Source: Sisyra terminalis
Taxonomy: Eukaryota; Arthropoda; Insecta; Neuroptera; Sisyridae
Assembly (NCBI GenBank): GCA_958496175.1
Contig: OY292275.1
Coordinates: forward strand, 15,128,001-15,192,000
DNA: 64,000 bases
Reading direction: 5' to 3'
Part shown: positions 13,001 through 28,000 of the stretch, one piece after another
How the letters are laid out: each line of letters begins with the position of its first letter
Position numbering within the stretch: the stretch's first letter is position 1
The notes under the pieces: generated by a model
What the model was told of the DNA's origin: nothing
The model's input: only the letters and a program-made list of their open reading frames with translations
The model's database searches: none
Program-made: the position numbers and the translations under genes

Positions 13001-16000
13001 GTTTTCACCTAATTTTTTAAATACTTTTGTTTGGTAATGATTTTTATTACGTTTAAATGAACCATCCCCTTTTAATTAATACTGTGATTGAGGATAATGA
13101 AATAAGCACATTTTTAGTTTCCCATTTTTGTATTAATAAAGTTAGTCACGTACGACTTATTCTACATCACTACAAGGGTTTTTAGTCACATCCATCAAAT
13201 TACCTTGTGACCCTGGATGAGTATAATTGTTATATGCTGGTGACATACTAGGGAGGCTTGGTGATAGGGACATGGGACTAGGGGTAGTCGGGATCGTAAT
13301 ATATGTCGGCAGTGTTTTTTTCTTTTGGTTCGACTCCCATTCGGATACGTCACTCTCAGACGTCGGCTCCCACTTTACATTTTTTCCAGCCGTTCCATTA
13401 ACGGAAGCATGGTGATGTTGTTGTTTAGTCGTTTCGTGGAGAACAGGGAGTTCAATGTCAACGGAACGTTTCGGGGGAGCGAATATTGTTTTTTGGGGTT
13501 GTGGGATTTCCCCAGGAGTTTTACCCGCACCAGGTAAGACCACACCAAATTCATATCCAAAATCATATTTAAAGTAGATTAGTCCCGTATCTGGGTCAAT
13601 ATGTTTTGTTCCTGTCGGAAGCAATGATTTCAAATACTAATCTTGTCTAAGTTTTTTTTAATAATACATACCGTGTTGCGCTACGCGTGATTCTTCTCGA
13701 TAAACTTGTGCATCCGATTCGGATGCCGATGATTTTAAAATTGGTTTTTTCGTTTTTTTCACATCAACCATCACGTCGTTAACAAACTGCTGAGCTTTTG
13801 ATTTGAACGTATCATTCATGGCAGTCATATGTTTTGTAGCTATTTTCGTAGCGGCTTTAGCCGGAACAAACGAGTATTCAGGAGGAGATCCTGGCTTCAT
13901 TCGAGCTGCATTTTTGTTAGTTTGCTTTTGAATTTCCAGAGATATCTTAGAAGGCATTTGAGGAGGTTGAGTATCGAATTCCATTGGAGTTAAAACTCGA
14001 CGTGGTGTTTGAGCTGGAACACTTGAACTACGTACAAAAGCTGGAGCATGGACCCGTCTATAATGAGGTTCATCATTATCGCTTTCGTATGGCCCCCATT
14101 TAGCTTTAATCCGGGCCCCATCAACTTCACTATCGTAATCACTTTCGCGAAATTCTCCCGGAATAAATTTCTTTGGTTTAGCTGGAGGAGGAGCACTCGA
14201 ACGTCGAAAATTGCTAACGGGATCAGGTTTGAACGGGAAAGGTTCTAGTTTCGTTTCATTTTTGCGTTGATCCCCAAATTTAATTACTTTTGTCGTTTGC
14301 TGGATATTTACAACTCGATGACTATTTTCCGTCGATTCGTTAAGTTGGACAACGTTTGAAGTTTCCGTTTGTGTTGCATTGTGGTAAGGAGCACTAGTCG
14401 TAGATTTGTAATATCGGGTTTGTTTTGAGGGTGGAGCATAACCAAGTTCAGGAGGTGATCCTGGTTTTATTCCAGGTGTTGCTATTATTACATCTACGAT
14501 CTTATTCGATTTTGCGTTTACAGGTTTCGGTTTAAATACCGTCTGAGTTTTATGTGACGTTTTTAAAATCTCGTCGAGTTTAACAGTTTGTTTGGGTTTT
14601 TCAATTGGTTCAAATTTGGGTCTGGGGGGTCCGATTATTTTTGGAGGGTTATCAAATTCTGTAGGTGGAGTAGGTGAACGTGTACCTGTTGAAAGATACG
14701 ATTGACGGCCTCCGGTCGGCGTTAAAACTGGATGAATTGGTCGATATGAATAACCGTTGGTTTCAGTCGCTGTTGGTGTCCAAACGGGCGGAATTCGTCC
14801 ATCGTAATCACTTTCGAAATCGCTTTCACGAAATTCGCCTTTGACGAACTTTGAAGGACTCGGTGGGGGTGGACATTTGGCTCGTTTTGGTCTTGGCGGA
14901 TCTGGCTTGAATGGGAACGGCTCCAGGCTTGAGTCTCTGTCCTCTCCATGCGTTGAAGTTACATAATGTTTGACTAGAGTTGGTGTGGAAATTTCCTTAA
15001 AAATGAATCAAATGTAAATAAAATAAAAAATATTTATGGCATGCATTTAAACAAGACACACTAACAAATCACAAGCATGCAACATTTATTGTCGAACCTT
15101 TTTCGAAGTTAGTGTAGATGAGGAAAACTTCTTCTCCGACTTCTGCTGGTCGAATTTATGTGATCTAGGTAAGGTTTGCATTTTAAGGACAGGAGATGCG
15201 TCTGAAACCCACTGTTGTGTTCTTTGGTCATAAATTTTTTCAGAGTATTGTCTATGGTATTCAGTTTGTGTTTGTGACATCTGTTCAGATCGAATTGTTT
15301 TTTGATAATGATTTCGTGGTTCATCCGTGTCAGCCATATAACCACTTTCTGGCTTTAGTTTAAGCTTGGCTTGTAAAAATTCTGGCGGTGAACCAGGTTT
15401 TATCACCGGTTGGCTCACATATCTTGGTTTAGGATGAACAATTGGTTTCGATTGAGACTGTGATTTAATATAAGACGATGAAGATGTCATATTTTCTCGT
15501 AGATATCTTTTAGAAGATTCTAGACTGGAAAACGGTCGTGATGAAGGCCCATTTAACTGGCCAGGATTTTCAAATTTAGATGGTGGCAGTGGCTCGGGCT
15601 CCGTTGATCGAGATCGAGGTAAAGTATGCGACGTAGGAGCATTTACGTGACGGAAACCAAGACCGTCTGTTGAAGTTCCTCGAGGTTTCCACTTTGGTTT
15701 AATTTTAATTGAACCATAGTCACATTCAAAATCACTTTCAATGAAATTGCCCTTAACGAATTTTGATGGAGTTGAAGGAGATGGTGCGACCGGAGATTTG
15801 GGTTTAAATGAATCAGGTTTATATGGAAAAGGTTCCAAATCAGGAAATCGTTGAAATTCTTCAGGTTTATAAGTTTTCGCTGGTAATGGCGGTCCGGGCT
15901 CGGTTTCATATCGTGGTGGAAGAGGTGGAGGAATAGAATGTTCTTTTTGGGGAGGTGGTGGAATGGTCCTCACTGATCCCGGCAGAACTCGAGAAGGAAC

Positions 16001-19000
16001 TTTATCCAAATTTCGCTCCAAATCTTGTTCAATCGTTTCAACATACGATAATCGACGTTCTCTAGGAGGTTGTGCAAAACCAATTTCTGGTGGTGGACCA
16101 GGTTCAAGATAAACTTCGTTCGTGATATCTTGAACAGAAACGGGCCGTGGAGCCATTTTTTCCATATAGCTTGGTTCAACTTTTTTAACGATTGATGGAG
16201 CTTTCAAATCGTAACTTTCTACTGGTTGAGGTGGCCATATCTTTCTAGCTTCTGAAGGTTTAATATTTTTTTCTTCTATGACAGTTTGTTCCTCATTTTG
16301 ATAACTTTCGATACGTGATGAAGTGGAAGATGAAATTGGAACATTTGCTAAATGAGATACAATTGTTTCCGAAGTATAATGCTGGATAGGTGAAGGTTGG
16401 GGTTGAAGAGGAGGATATGAAACTTGAGTGAAAGATTTTGATTCATTGAAAGATGAAAACGATTCAATTTTGGAAGTAGTTTCTATTTTTTGGGATTCTT
16501 GCGAATGTTGTGTTTGTGACCATTGTTTGTCAACAACTCCTTGAGCTTGCCATGGTGGAACAATTTTTTCTGATTCATGTTCTTGAGGTGGCCAAGTTTT
16601 CGTTAAATTGGAGCTTGGATGTTTATGTGCCCACAATCTATCCATTGCTACTCCTTCAGCCGATGGCCTGTCTGTTGAACTTGATAACGCGGATAAGGGA
16701 CGTGTAGAGTAATCAGATGTTAATGAAGAACCTGGACGATCAAATTCTGGAGTTTTAAGCTCTGAGTATTGCTTTTCCATTGCATAATATTCAGAGGATG
16801 AATATAATGGATCGGGAGAGGAAGTTCTGTGTGGAGTCCATAGTTTTTCCATTTCTAAAGCTTCAGCTGATGGACGAGGAGATAGAGGACGTGTTTCAAT
16901 GCCTGCTTGAGGACGGTAAACAGGACCTTGGTAAGAAATTTCTTCCGGAGCTGGAATAAAACTTTCATGAGTCATTGGTTGAATGGTTGGGAATATTTTT
17001 ACTCCTCCTTGTGGAACTTGTGTTGGTGGTAATTCCTTATGAATTTGCTCAAGTTGTTTAATTTTTCCAACAAACTCTTCTTTGGTCTTTTTTACTTCCA
17101 CTTTAGGCATGTATCCAATTTCTGGTGGAGGTTCCGGCACTAAATTAAATTCATGTTGTTGTAGGTAACTTGCTTGTGGTGTAATTAAAAATTTAGAGGC
17201 TAGGTCTTCTAGTTTTGGGATATTTTGGGGAGACATTGGAGGAGGATGAGGAATTATAACTTCCTGGCAAATTTTTTCGTGAACTTCTTCACGTTTTGCT
17301 GCTTTTGGTTGTTGCATACTTTCGAATTTTGCATAAGATTGTTGAACTAATTCAGGAATTTCGCGTTCACGTTCCGCTATTTCAATTTTTGATTTGAAAT
17401 ATTCGTAGGCAGACTCTTTTGTGATTGATGAGGAGTCAATAATGCTTTGCTCTTCTTCTGGCTGTTGAGGTTGTTTTTCTTCTTCAACTGGAGATTTTTC
17501 AAAGGGTTTTTCTTCAACTTCCGGTTCTTTAGATGGTTGTACTTTAGTTTCTGCAGTTAAAGGCTCTAAAGGACGAGATTCTTCTTGTCTATTGTCGGCA
17601 TAATGCTTTTTAATTATAAATGAAACCTCTTCTTTCACTTTTTGTTCAACCATTGTTGTAGTTAAAGATGCTTGATCTGCAGAAATAGGACCATGATCTT
17701 TATCGCCTTCAATAATTTTGGCTCCATCATGAATAAACACTTGTGTTATTTCTCTTGTTACATTGTCAGAAGGAGTATCAGAAACATCAGTAGTCACTGC
17801 TTCGGTTTTTTCATGCGTTATTGGAATTTCTAGATTATCAGATTGTTCATGAGTTATAGCAACTTCATGTTCTTGTGGTATTTGGATTATGTCAACATGA
17901 TGTGATTTTCCATTTGAAATAACTTGAGGTTCAATTGTTTCTTCTCGTCTTGGAACTTGGGGAACTGTTGGTGGTGGAACATCCATTAAAATTGGTTTTT
18001 TAATCATTTGACGAGTAATTTCACTCTCTTCTGTTTCACTTTCAATTTCTTCAATTTCAACCGGAGGTTTATGCAAAATTGGTTTTTCTACCACAATTGG
18101 ACTGAGAAAAACTTCAGGTTTTTCCGACACAATCGGTGTCTCATGTTTTTCTTCGATTTTTTCAACAGTGGCTTCAGCTTTTTCTGGTTCAACCGGGATT
18201 TCCTGGATGATTGAATGCTCTTCATGAACTTCTTCTTGTTGTATAGGTTGTTCAACCGCTTCAACGGAAGCTTCATGCACCTGCTCTACAGATTGTTCAA
18301 TTTTGTGAATCACAGTCTTTTCAGATGTCTCATCAATTGTCGTTGTAGTGGTTGTTTCTGTTTGTGGGATTTTTTCAGGTTCGGATGGGATTTGGTTTGC
18401 AGTTTCAATAGGAATTATATGTTCTGGTTTAATTTCAGTTCCCGCCACCTTATGCTATATTAAACATAATTTATGAGATAACCATCACCATTTAGATCCC
18501 AAATTATTATATGAAGAGACTTACCAGTTTTTCAACTTGTTGAATGTCTTCAAAAACCAACGTTTTGACAACTTCTACCATTGTATCTGGAGTCGGTTCG
18601 AATACAGCGAAATCAGCTATGCTTTGAGCCTCACCTCCCGAATTTACAGCACGAACCATATATTTTCCCGAATCACCAAGAGTAGCTAAAACATTGTATT
18701 AGTATCAACTGAAAAAAGAAAGTTTTAAACTATTACCTTGTTCAATAATAATCGAATAGCAATTTCCTTGATGTTTCAGTCGAATATTTTCTGATTCTTT
18801 TCCAGTGATTTGATTTCCATCTTTAAACCAAGTGATGCTTGGTTCCGGTGTCCCCGTGACTTCTACTTCCATAACAACACGTTCTCCTTTTTTGACTAGT
18901 TGAGCTTGTAAACGTCGTCCGAATACCGGAGGGAATGTTGTTTCTATAAATTTTAAAAAAAAAAATAATTTTCTTTTTCCATATTTATACACTTATCACT

Positions 19001-22000
19001 TACTTTTTACAACAATATCAGCAGTGCTACTAGCAGTTCCCGCTTCGTTTACTGCCGTGCAGGTGTAACGTCCTGCATCTTTGACTGTTACACTTTTAAG
19101 TTCAATTTTGGCTTTATTTAAGCTCCAAGAAATCGTGACTGAATCATCTTTTGGAAGTAGTTCAGCGCCATTTTTAGTCCAAGTAATTTCTGGACTTGGA
19201 TAACCATCTAAAATACCTTCTAATATCACATCACTACCTTGATCAACAATTTTGCCAATAACAGGACTAACAAAACGAGGTGGGGTGATTTTTCTTGTTG
19301 ACTTGTGCTCAATTTTTTTTACTTCAATCGGAGTTCCCTTTTCTATGCTGATAATAGTTTCTTTGTGATGTACAGGAAGTTCTGCCCCACTTTTGTGATA
19401 TTCCTCGGTACTGTGCGCCTGGATAACTTCTGCAGGAGCGTTTCCAACTTGGCGCATCGCGCCTTTCGATTCGGTCGTAAAACTGTGCATTTCAACAACC
19501 GGTTCTTGGCCGGTTGTGCTCATAAATGTGTTGGAGGTACTAGTTTTGGTTATAACCTGCCGTTGTATTGAAACACTAGAAGATGAAGCTGAAGTTTCAT
19601 TGAACTTATCAAATGGAGTTAGGGTTGTCGAAGAAACATTTAGTTGAGCAACACATGTTGATTGGCCATTTTCATTTTCGGCAATGCAAGAAATTTTTCC
19701 TTGAGTCTCATGGGAAACAGAAGGAATTGAAAGAATATGCCGATTTCCTGATTGGGAAATGACGAAATTTGGACCGTATACGGGAACGTCGTTGAAAAGC
19801 CACTTAACTTTAGGCATCGGTTTTCCTTTAATTACACATTCGAAACGGGTTGGTTGTTTTTCAGGGATTGTTTGGTCGTGGAAGATTTCAGTGAAGTTTG
19901 GTGGTGAGAATTTTTCCTCAACGCCACGTAAAGATTTAACGATTAGTTGAGCGAAACATTTCGCATCACCACACGAGTTTGAAGCTTTAACTGTATAAAC
20001 TCCTCGATCGTCTGGTGTAACATTATCCATATGGAGTGTTACGCATCCGTCGTCATCTTCTGAGAAAGATAAGTGGTTCGTTTTTATAATTTCTTGATTG
20101 TTTAACAGCCACTTGATTTGAGGTTTCGGGTCGCCTGAAACGCAGCATGTGAAGGTAACTGCGTCGCCTTCTGAGACTAAAATATCGGTGAGGAGTTTCG
20201 TAAATGTTGGTGGAGATCCTGATGGAACAAGACGTTCCTGAGTATCCCGAGTTGCGTTTGGAGTTTCAGTTAAGTTGGTTACGGATAAGTGGCATTTGCT
20301 GGATGCTTCTCCTGCAGAATTTATCGCCACTACTTTATACTCTCCAGCGTCTTCGACGAATGCTTCTTTGATTATTAGAGAACAGCGATCTCCTTGGAAT
20401 AGGAGTTGGAAATCGGTGGATTCTTTTACGGGACGTTCGTCGTGGTACCAAATAACCTCAGGTTCTGGTTGGCCGATAATGATACAGTCGAGTCGTACAC
20501 GTTTTCCCTCGAAAGTTGAAACGTCCTTCAAGTGCTCTTGAATGGATGGCTTGATTGGTTCCATATCGCTTGCGATTTCCGAATCGGAAGTCTCAGTTGG
20601 CAAACGACCCTTAACTGTAACGTTGCACGTACTAATGGCTTCACCGGCGATATTACTCGCGGTCACAACATAAACACCAGCGTCTTTTGGAAACGCTTCA
20701 GAAATGATGAGCGTCGTTTTCGTTTTGTTGTTGTCGTCGTCGTATTGCAGCTAAAAACGTTTTTGAATATTTTACTTTATTTATAGAAAAGCCGCAGACA
20801 TAAAGATTTCTTAGTGTCGCGAATTTTTGTTAAAAAGAAAAAAAAATAAGTAAATTCGGAGTGCGTTTTTCGGGAGGTTTTCACGCCGAAAGCTCTAGCT
20901 CATGAATGACAATGCAAATGTTAGTTTTGGACAGCATAATTAATTTTGATTCTATTTGTTCTAATTTTTGTGGTTTATTTTTAAACATTTTATATTGAGA
21001 CCTTCTTTTTAATGTATGATTTACTTGTTCGCTGTATTTATATGAGATTGGGAGAATAATTTATTTTGCAAACAGTTGTTTGAAACCGTTGGAGAAGAAA
21101 CGGGAAGAAGAGATTTGGATCAGTGCCATAACAGCGAGTAAGAAGAACGTTAAAAATAGAAAATTTGAAACACAAACTGTGAGATAAAATGATTACAAAA
21201 TAATTATCGTTTCTGGCCGATTTCGAATCGAAAAAAATAAAAATATTTCTTTCATTCATTTCTTTCGTTCTTTTTTACGACACTTTTAAGTATTCTTACT
21301 CAAAAACGCCTTCTTATCATTTATTTTCACTACAAACCTTTAGATCGTGCGACTCCTTCACAACACGTCCATTATGGGACCAAACGACGCTCGGTTTCGG
21401 GATTCCGTCCACTTGACATTCGAGTTTTATTTTTTGGCCGGCACGAGCCATTACATTTGATAATTGTAACGGAAAACTAGGACTTTCGGTTGGCTCCAAC
21501 GCTAAAAAAAATCATAAATATAATAAAAATACTATTTGGCTCAAAAAAACACTATTTTTCAACTTACGTTCCACATGCAAATTCGCCTCGGAAACAATCG
21601 AGCCTAGCTGATTCTCCGCCTTGCAAACATAAATTGCCTTGTCTTCAAGAAAAACTTCCTCAAACTTCAAAATTGCTTCGCCGTTGTTGTAAGTGGTGAT
21701 GTAATCGGGAGAATTATCAATGCAATCATTATTTTTAAACCATTGCACCGTAGGCAAAGGATTTCCTTGCACTTTGCATTCAAATTGAAAGCTGGAACCT
21801 TCCCGGGCCCAACCAGGTTCTAGAGATTTAATGAACGATGGTGCAATCAATTGTTCGTCAGGTTCGGCTTCTTTTACCGATAAAAATCCAGAAGTTTCGG
21901 CTGAACCGGCAGCATTAATGGCTTTACACGTAAATCGAGCTGAATCTTCAGTAAACGTTTCATCAATACTTAACGAGCAAACGCCTTGCTCAAAACAAGT

Positions 22001-25000
22001 TTGATAATCTAAATTATTTTGAATTGAAATTCCATCTTTATACCACGTAACTATCGGAAGTGGACATCCCGTTACTTGGCATTCAAATTTGAATTTTTCT
22101 CCTTCTTGAATAACAGCATCCGTCAAAGGAACAGTAAATACCGCAGGCTCTGTTTTGGGAGTTTCTGGTTTTTCTGAATGAATAACTTTTAAAGTTTCGA
22201 CGGTTTGTGTAAACGTAGTTGTTTCTTGAAGAGTTTTAGTAGCGGCTTCGGCAGCTCGGCGTGCTTCTTCGGCGACGGCGGCTGCTGCTTGTGCAGCCTC
22301 GGCTTCAGCTTTTGCCGCTGCCAATTTGGCATCTGCTTCTTCTTGCTCTTGTAAAAGTTTTTGCTTTTGATTTTCGGCATTTTTCAAATTTTCACTCAAA
22401 CGGTTCAGTTCGTTCCGAATTACAGTAAACGATTCGATCATTTCTTTGTTTTCTGTTACAACCTACAAAACATAATTAATTAGATTTTTCATACAGCTCG
22501 TTAGTTGGACTTAATACTTGAGTAACTTCATGGGCTTTTTCTGGGCCGAATATCTCATGGGCTAAAACTGATATTTTTTTGATTCGTTCATCTTGTCGAG
22601 CTTCGGCCGGTTTCAAGAATGTTTCAATTTCGTTGAGTAATTCGGTAGCTTCTTCGGGACGTTTTACTAACGTTGACTTTCGGGCTATTGTGACTAGAAG
22701 ACGACTTCCTTCGCGGAACCAATCGTCAGCCTGGAATTTCATTGAAAATTTTAATAATTAGAAATATATAGTGGAATTTATAGGCATACCTCTTCGACTA
22801 GTTGGAAATACTCAATGCTCAAATCAATTAAATGTCTGGTCGTTTTGACTTGATCGCGGAAAGAATTCCAACGTTCTTTTAATTGCTTCAATTCCTTCTC
22901 AACATGCGGCGAATGTACATTCTGTTCTTGTAACATTTTCTCGGAAGTTTGAACAAAATTGGATATTCGATCTTCGAGAATCTAAAACATAATTTATGAA
23001 TCATTTGATTTATGTTACAACTGGTAATACTTACATCAATAGTTTTTTCAAAGTAAACAAAAGCCAATGATGTGGCTTTGGCTTCTGCCAAAGACTTTCC
23101 ATATTGTCCTTTTATTCCTTCCAGTTGATGACTTAAGTCATTCAAGGTGTCATCAATTTGATGTAAATCAGAATCAAACTGGCAAAGTTGATAATGTTGG
23201 TCAAGGACAGCCCTACGTTTTTCCCAAACGGTTTCCCAATCATTGCGTCGTTGTTTGAGGGTATATAAAATTTTTTCAATGTCATGAGGAGCAGCTTCGC
23301 TTGGCTCCTGCTTATTGATTTTCGCTATTAATCCATCACTTTCATTTTGAGTAAACTTCAACATCTCCAAAATCGTTTGTTTCGATGCTTCATGTTGCTT
23401 AATTAGAATTTCCACGTCTATAACATCGTGAGGCAAATTTGGATTTGAGTATTCTTTTTTGAGATTTTCAATTGTGCGATCTAATTCGGCGATGTTTTTG
23501 AAAAATGAGATCAACATTTGTAAAAGAATTTCATATTCAGTTATGATGCTTTGAAGCTTTGAGTTTAGATCCACAAGTTTGTTTTTGATGGCATCGGTTT
23601 GGGGATTTGGTTCCAAATGTTGAGCTTTTTCGGTAAGATGTTCGGTGGCTTTGATTCGAGATTCGATGTCTGACTGGGCTTTTTTGATTTCGGGAAGAAC
23701 TGAGTCGATTTTTTCTTCGAGATCCGAAACAATGTGAAATGGAGGGGCGTCGCTGGTGCTGGTAATTATTGGATATAGTTGCGATTCCAGTTTGGATACC
23801 CAGTCGATGGTCTGGAAAAGAAATTGATTAGACGGAGTTTCACGGGATGTTGTTCCAGAGTGGGCTTACTTTTGTGGATTCAGCCATGGTGCGTTCCAGC
23901 TGGACGAGCACGTCCCGTCGTACGGAAAGTTCAGTTTGCCAGGATTGCCAGTTGTTGGCGACGACGATTTGTCGACTGGCAAAACGTTCCAGAGTCGTTT
24001 CAACACAGAGACAAGCTCGTTTGGTGTCGAGATACGGATCCGTAATCTGTCACAAGAAAAACACCCAAAATAGAATCATCACCAATTCGTCCCTCTCTTT
24101 TCCAAACTCTATTAACTTAAGAGTTTATTTTTAATAAAATCGAATTAAAAACAAACAACTTAAGAGAGAAAAATAGATTAAAACATACGAATGTTATATT
24201 TGAATATATCAAGCATAAAACTTTACGACTTTTTCCATTATTTTGAATATCTATCGTGAAAAAAATGTCAATAATGCTAAGAATATTGCACGGTTCTATA
24301 AGCATCCAAAAATAAATGCATCGGCTATGCAATCAAAATTTGCGATTGTAATCGTGCTTTTTGATAGATCTAAAAAGATAAAGTTTTTTTTGAAAATTTG
24401 CCAAGTTCAATTCTTTTCTCTCTCATCGATATTTTATGATTCGGGCGTGGTCGTATTTTCTTACAAACATATATAATTTGTCCTCAAATCTATCCATCTC
24501 AACAACTAATGAGATAAAACAGTTCAAGAAACCATAATACCTCAATTTTTTTGTCTTCCTATTCCAAAATTCATAGCCGTAAAATAAAGTCATTATGATG
24601 CTTTTAATTTGTGCACCATAAAGTTTAATTGGTCTTAAAACCCATGACAGCTTTTAAAGCAGTTGAACGAATAGAAAATTTGGAGACTTGAGCTTTTTAA
24701 ATCCAACAGTTATAAGATATGGAAAACGGGATTAAATGCCATAACTTACAACCTCCACATTTTAAAGTAAATATCCATGGTATTTTAAAAATTTTGAAAC
24801 ATAATAAATTTTTGGTTGTTCAAATGTTTTTACAAAAATCCAAATGAAATATTATAATTAAATTTGCATGGTAATTTATTGAGGAAAATTGCAATAACTA
24901 AGCTTTAAAAATATTTACTGATTTCAACCTTTTTCCCTGCTTTTATTGATCAATATTTTCTTTGATTCACTCGGTAAATGTCCGTTATTAGTTAATTTAA

Positions 25001-28000
25001 TTATTTTCATAGGGTTTTTCGGATTGAAAAATAATCAAATTTATTTCTTAATGATTTTCATTTGATTTTCGTTCGACGTTTCGCCACTTTTCGGGACTTG
25101 TACTCAATCGTTGATCATTATAATCGATATTGTTAAAAATGTAGTGTAAATTGTTGTTGAGACATAAAACATTGTTATGCAAACTCTTTTAAAATATATT
25201 TCACTCATTATCACAGTTGAATATCATAAAAATATCACCAATAAACTTAAAATGTATGTTGGTAAACAGCAAAATAAAATACAGCCTGTTTACCAGTTTA
25301 TTGATGATATATTTGTTACATTCAACTGTGACAATGATTGAATTATATTTTAAAATAGTTTAAATAACAATGTTTTTATGTCTCGACAACAATTGTAACT
25401 ATATTTTTAACAGTATTAACTTTAATGGTCAATAATTGAGTACAAGTCACGAAAGGCGACGAAACGTCGTACGAAAATCAAATGAAAATTATTAAGAAAA
25501 AAATTTGATTATTTTTCAATCCAAAAAACCTTATGAAAATAACTAAATTTTCTTTGATTGTATCTTACTGATCCACATGGTTATAATTTCTTTTATAATT
25601 AAATCTCATTTGTATAAAAATCGGGGTTTCGAATTTTTATAATGTTTAAGTAGTTATAGTTTAGAAAAGTTTAAAACAATTTTTGAATTTTTCATTGAGC
25701 TTTTTGCTCAGCCATAGCTGGGCATACTAGCCGTAGCAGTCATGCTTAACAGGAATTTTATAAACATTAAAAACTATCCAAGAAAATATCAAAGTTTTAT
25801 TAATAAATTTCTTACTTTACTATTTTTTCCACCTTAATGTAAAGAAAAGTATTTTTTTTTTGTATGTAATTATAAATATGTGAACTCACGGATTCGGAAA
25901 ACATGTTTAATGATAGTTGCAAATTTCTTATTTGATAAGGACTAAGGAGGACTATTTATAAAAGGGCTTACATATGACGTGAAAATTGAAGGAAAACTTT
26001 TAACACCTAGTAGATTACCTAGTATAACTTGAGAAATCTGGCCAATAAAGCTAGTGTTGGAGTAATTAGGCAATATTAGGTTCTATAGGTACTACATTTC
26101 TGAGTTTTAAACTTGGTATCTATATTATCATAACTAAATCCTACAATTATCGTAATCCTTAAATTTTTCATTCGTCTCATTATCTTAAAGCTCAATTTTT
26201 TGAAGTTTTCACTTCACTATTGCGTGTGATCTGCGCACATGTTTGTATTGTTTCGATTGAAATTTAACTACTTTGTTTTCTTATATTTTGAAACTATTTT
26301 GTAATATTTGAATAAATTATTGACTATAAATTTTGTTTAGCTACAGATTCTAAAATTGTGAAGCAAATCGATCGCTGCAGTAGTTTTTTCAAAATCGATC
26401 AGCTTTGAATGATCATATCATACAATATAGAAATAAAGTGATTGAGGAAAAGTAGGGCAGATATCAATAGAATAACTCAAAAATAAAAACTGTTTGCCAA
26501 TTTTCTATATTGAAAACTATAGATTTTAAAGCATTTTAAAAACGGGGACAATTTCGCTAAAACAATGATTCAATTGAACTCCCAGCCCATTTTTTTAGAA
26601 ATATTTCAAACCGGAAAGTATTTTATTTCATTTATTTTTCTATTAACTAATTCAAAATGCAATATTGCTTTTTATTAGAATGTTCATTATATTATTGTAG
26701 AGTTTCAGATCCTCGATGATGATAAATTGGTAAAAATATTCAGAGGACTAGGATCAAATAATAATCAGTCAAAACTATTTATTACATGCGCATGTAATAA
26801 ATAGTTTTGACTGATTATTATTTGATCCTAGTCCTCTGAATATTTTTACCAGTTTATTATATTGTAAGAATTAATTGTAATAATAGTCTCAGTTAATTAT
26901 TTAATTTATGTTTAACTTAAATGAAAAGTTTTTTCCAACTAAACAAACTTAACTTTAAATTTTTGCTGTCTTTTAAAATCTAACCCTTTAATTTTAATTT
27001 ATGTATTCACAAGCCCCGAGTAACGTCAGCACACAAAACTGCCAAATAGAATTCGAAACTGCGAATATTCGTACACCTACAAATATGGCGTTGATCAAGT
27101 GGCTTTGGTAAATTTTCAAAATTTCAACAATTATAACTAATAAACATCTTTAAATTTCACAACCATATTGGCTAATAGTCTCTTGCATTGATAGATGTTA
27201 GTATTGGTAGATTAGTAGATGTTAGTCCATTGCTTAAAGAATTCTACTCGTATTTTAATTATGAGGAATAAACAATTAAGAGTAGAATAAGAACAATTGA
27301 CACTAATTACAGAAGCCGTTTTTATAATTTTTTCAACATGTGGGAAGAACTCATTCAAAAAATAATCAACTTTGGATAGTGGGAAATAAGGACCAACTTA
27401 TTTCTGAAATATTTTTTTTTTCTTGCCAACGTTTCGTCAAATAATTCTTGACTTCTTCAGGGCTCAAATATTAAAAATTACTCCACAGATGTCATAAATA
27501 TAAATTCCAATATAACCCAACTGGCAGAACTATACGTCTAGATCCCAATTGAATACTGATCAATATGAATTTTTTTAAAAACATTATTCTTACCAAGTAC
27601 AAAACACATGTTTCTCGAAATCAGTTATAGGAAATAACAATAATTATTACATGGATTTTCAAAAAAGTTGAAAAACTGACCAAAATTGTTTTACGGTTAA
27701 AAAAGAATTTCATTTTTTTAACGATGTTATACTATTATTAGTATTGTTATACTATTATTATCATTTTTTTATTAAAAAGGCATTTTCAACCCCTAAATCA
27801 TCTTCAAGTTTTAGATCAATTGTATAAGTGAGTTCTTAAAAAAATATTTTCAGTTTCGCACGTATGAATTACTTTTTTTTTTCTGACAATATAACTATTT
27901 GATCTGAAACTTCCAAGATTCCAAGATCATAGGGTTTTATTGGTACTTACAAACTTACAAAGTATCTTTTGAATATCACCATGTTTATATCCCTAGGCTC

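Noticed and set aside
13157..13203. TAA at 13157-13159 as the definite C-terminus of the muscle protein
   Set aside because: A donor at 13204 joins in frame to a further Ig domain. The stop is therefore more likely intronic or isoform-specific.
13637..13671. A 35-bp intron ending at GATTAG
   Set aside because: It breaks the frame. The acceptor CCGACAG at 13612 gives a 60-bp intron and keeps the frame.
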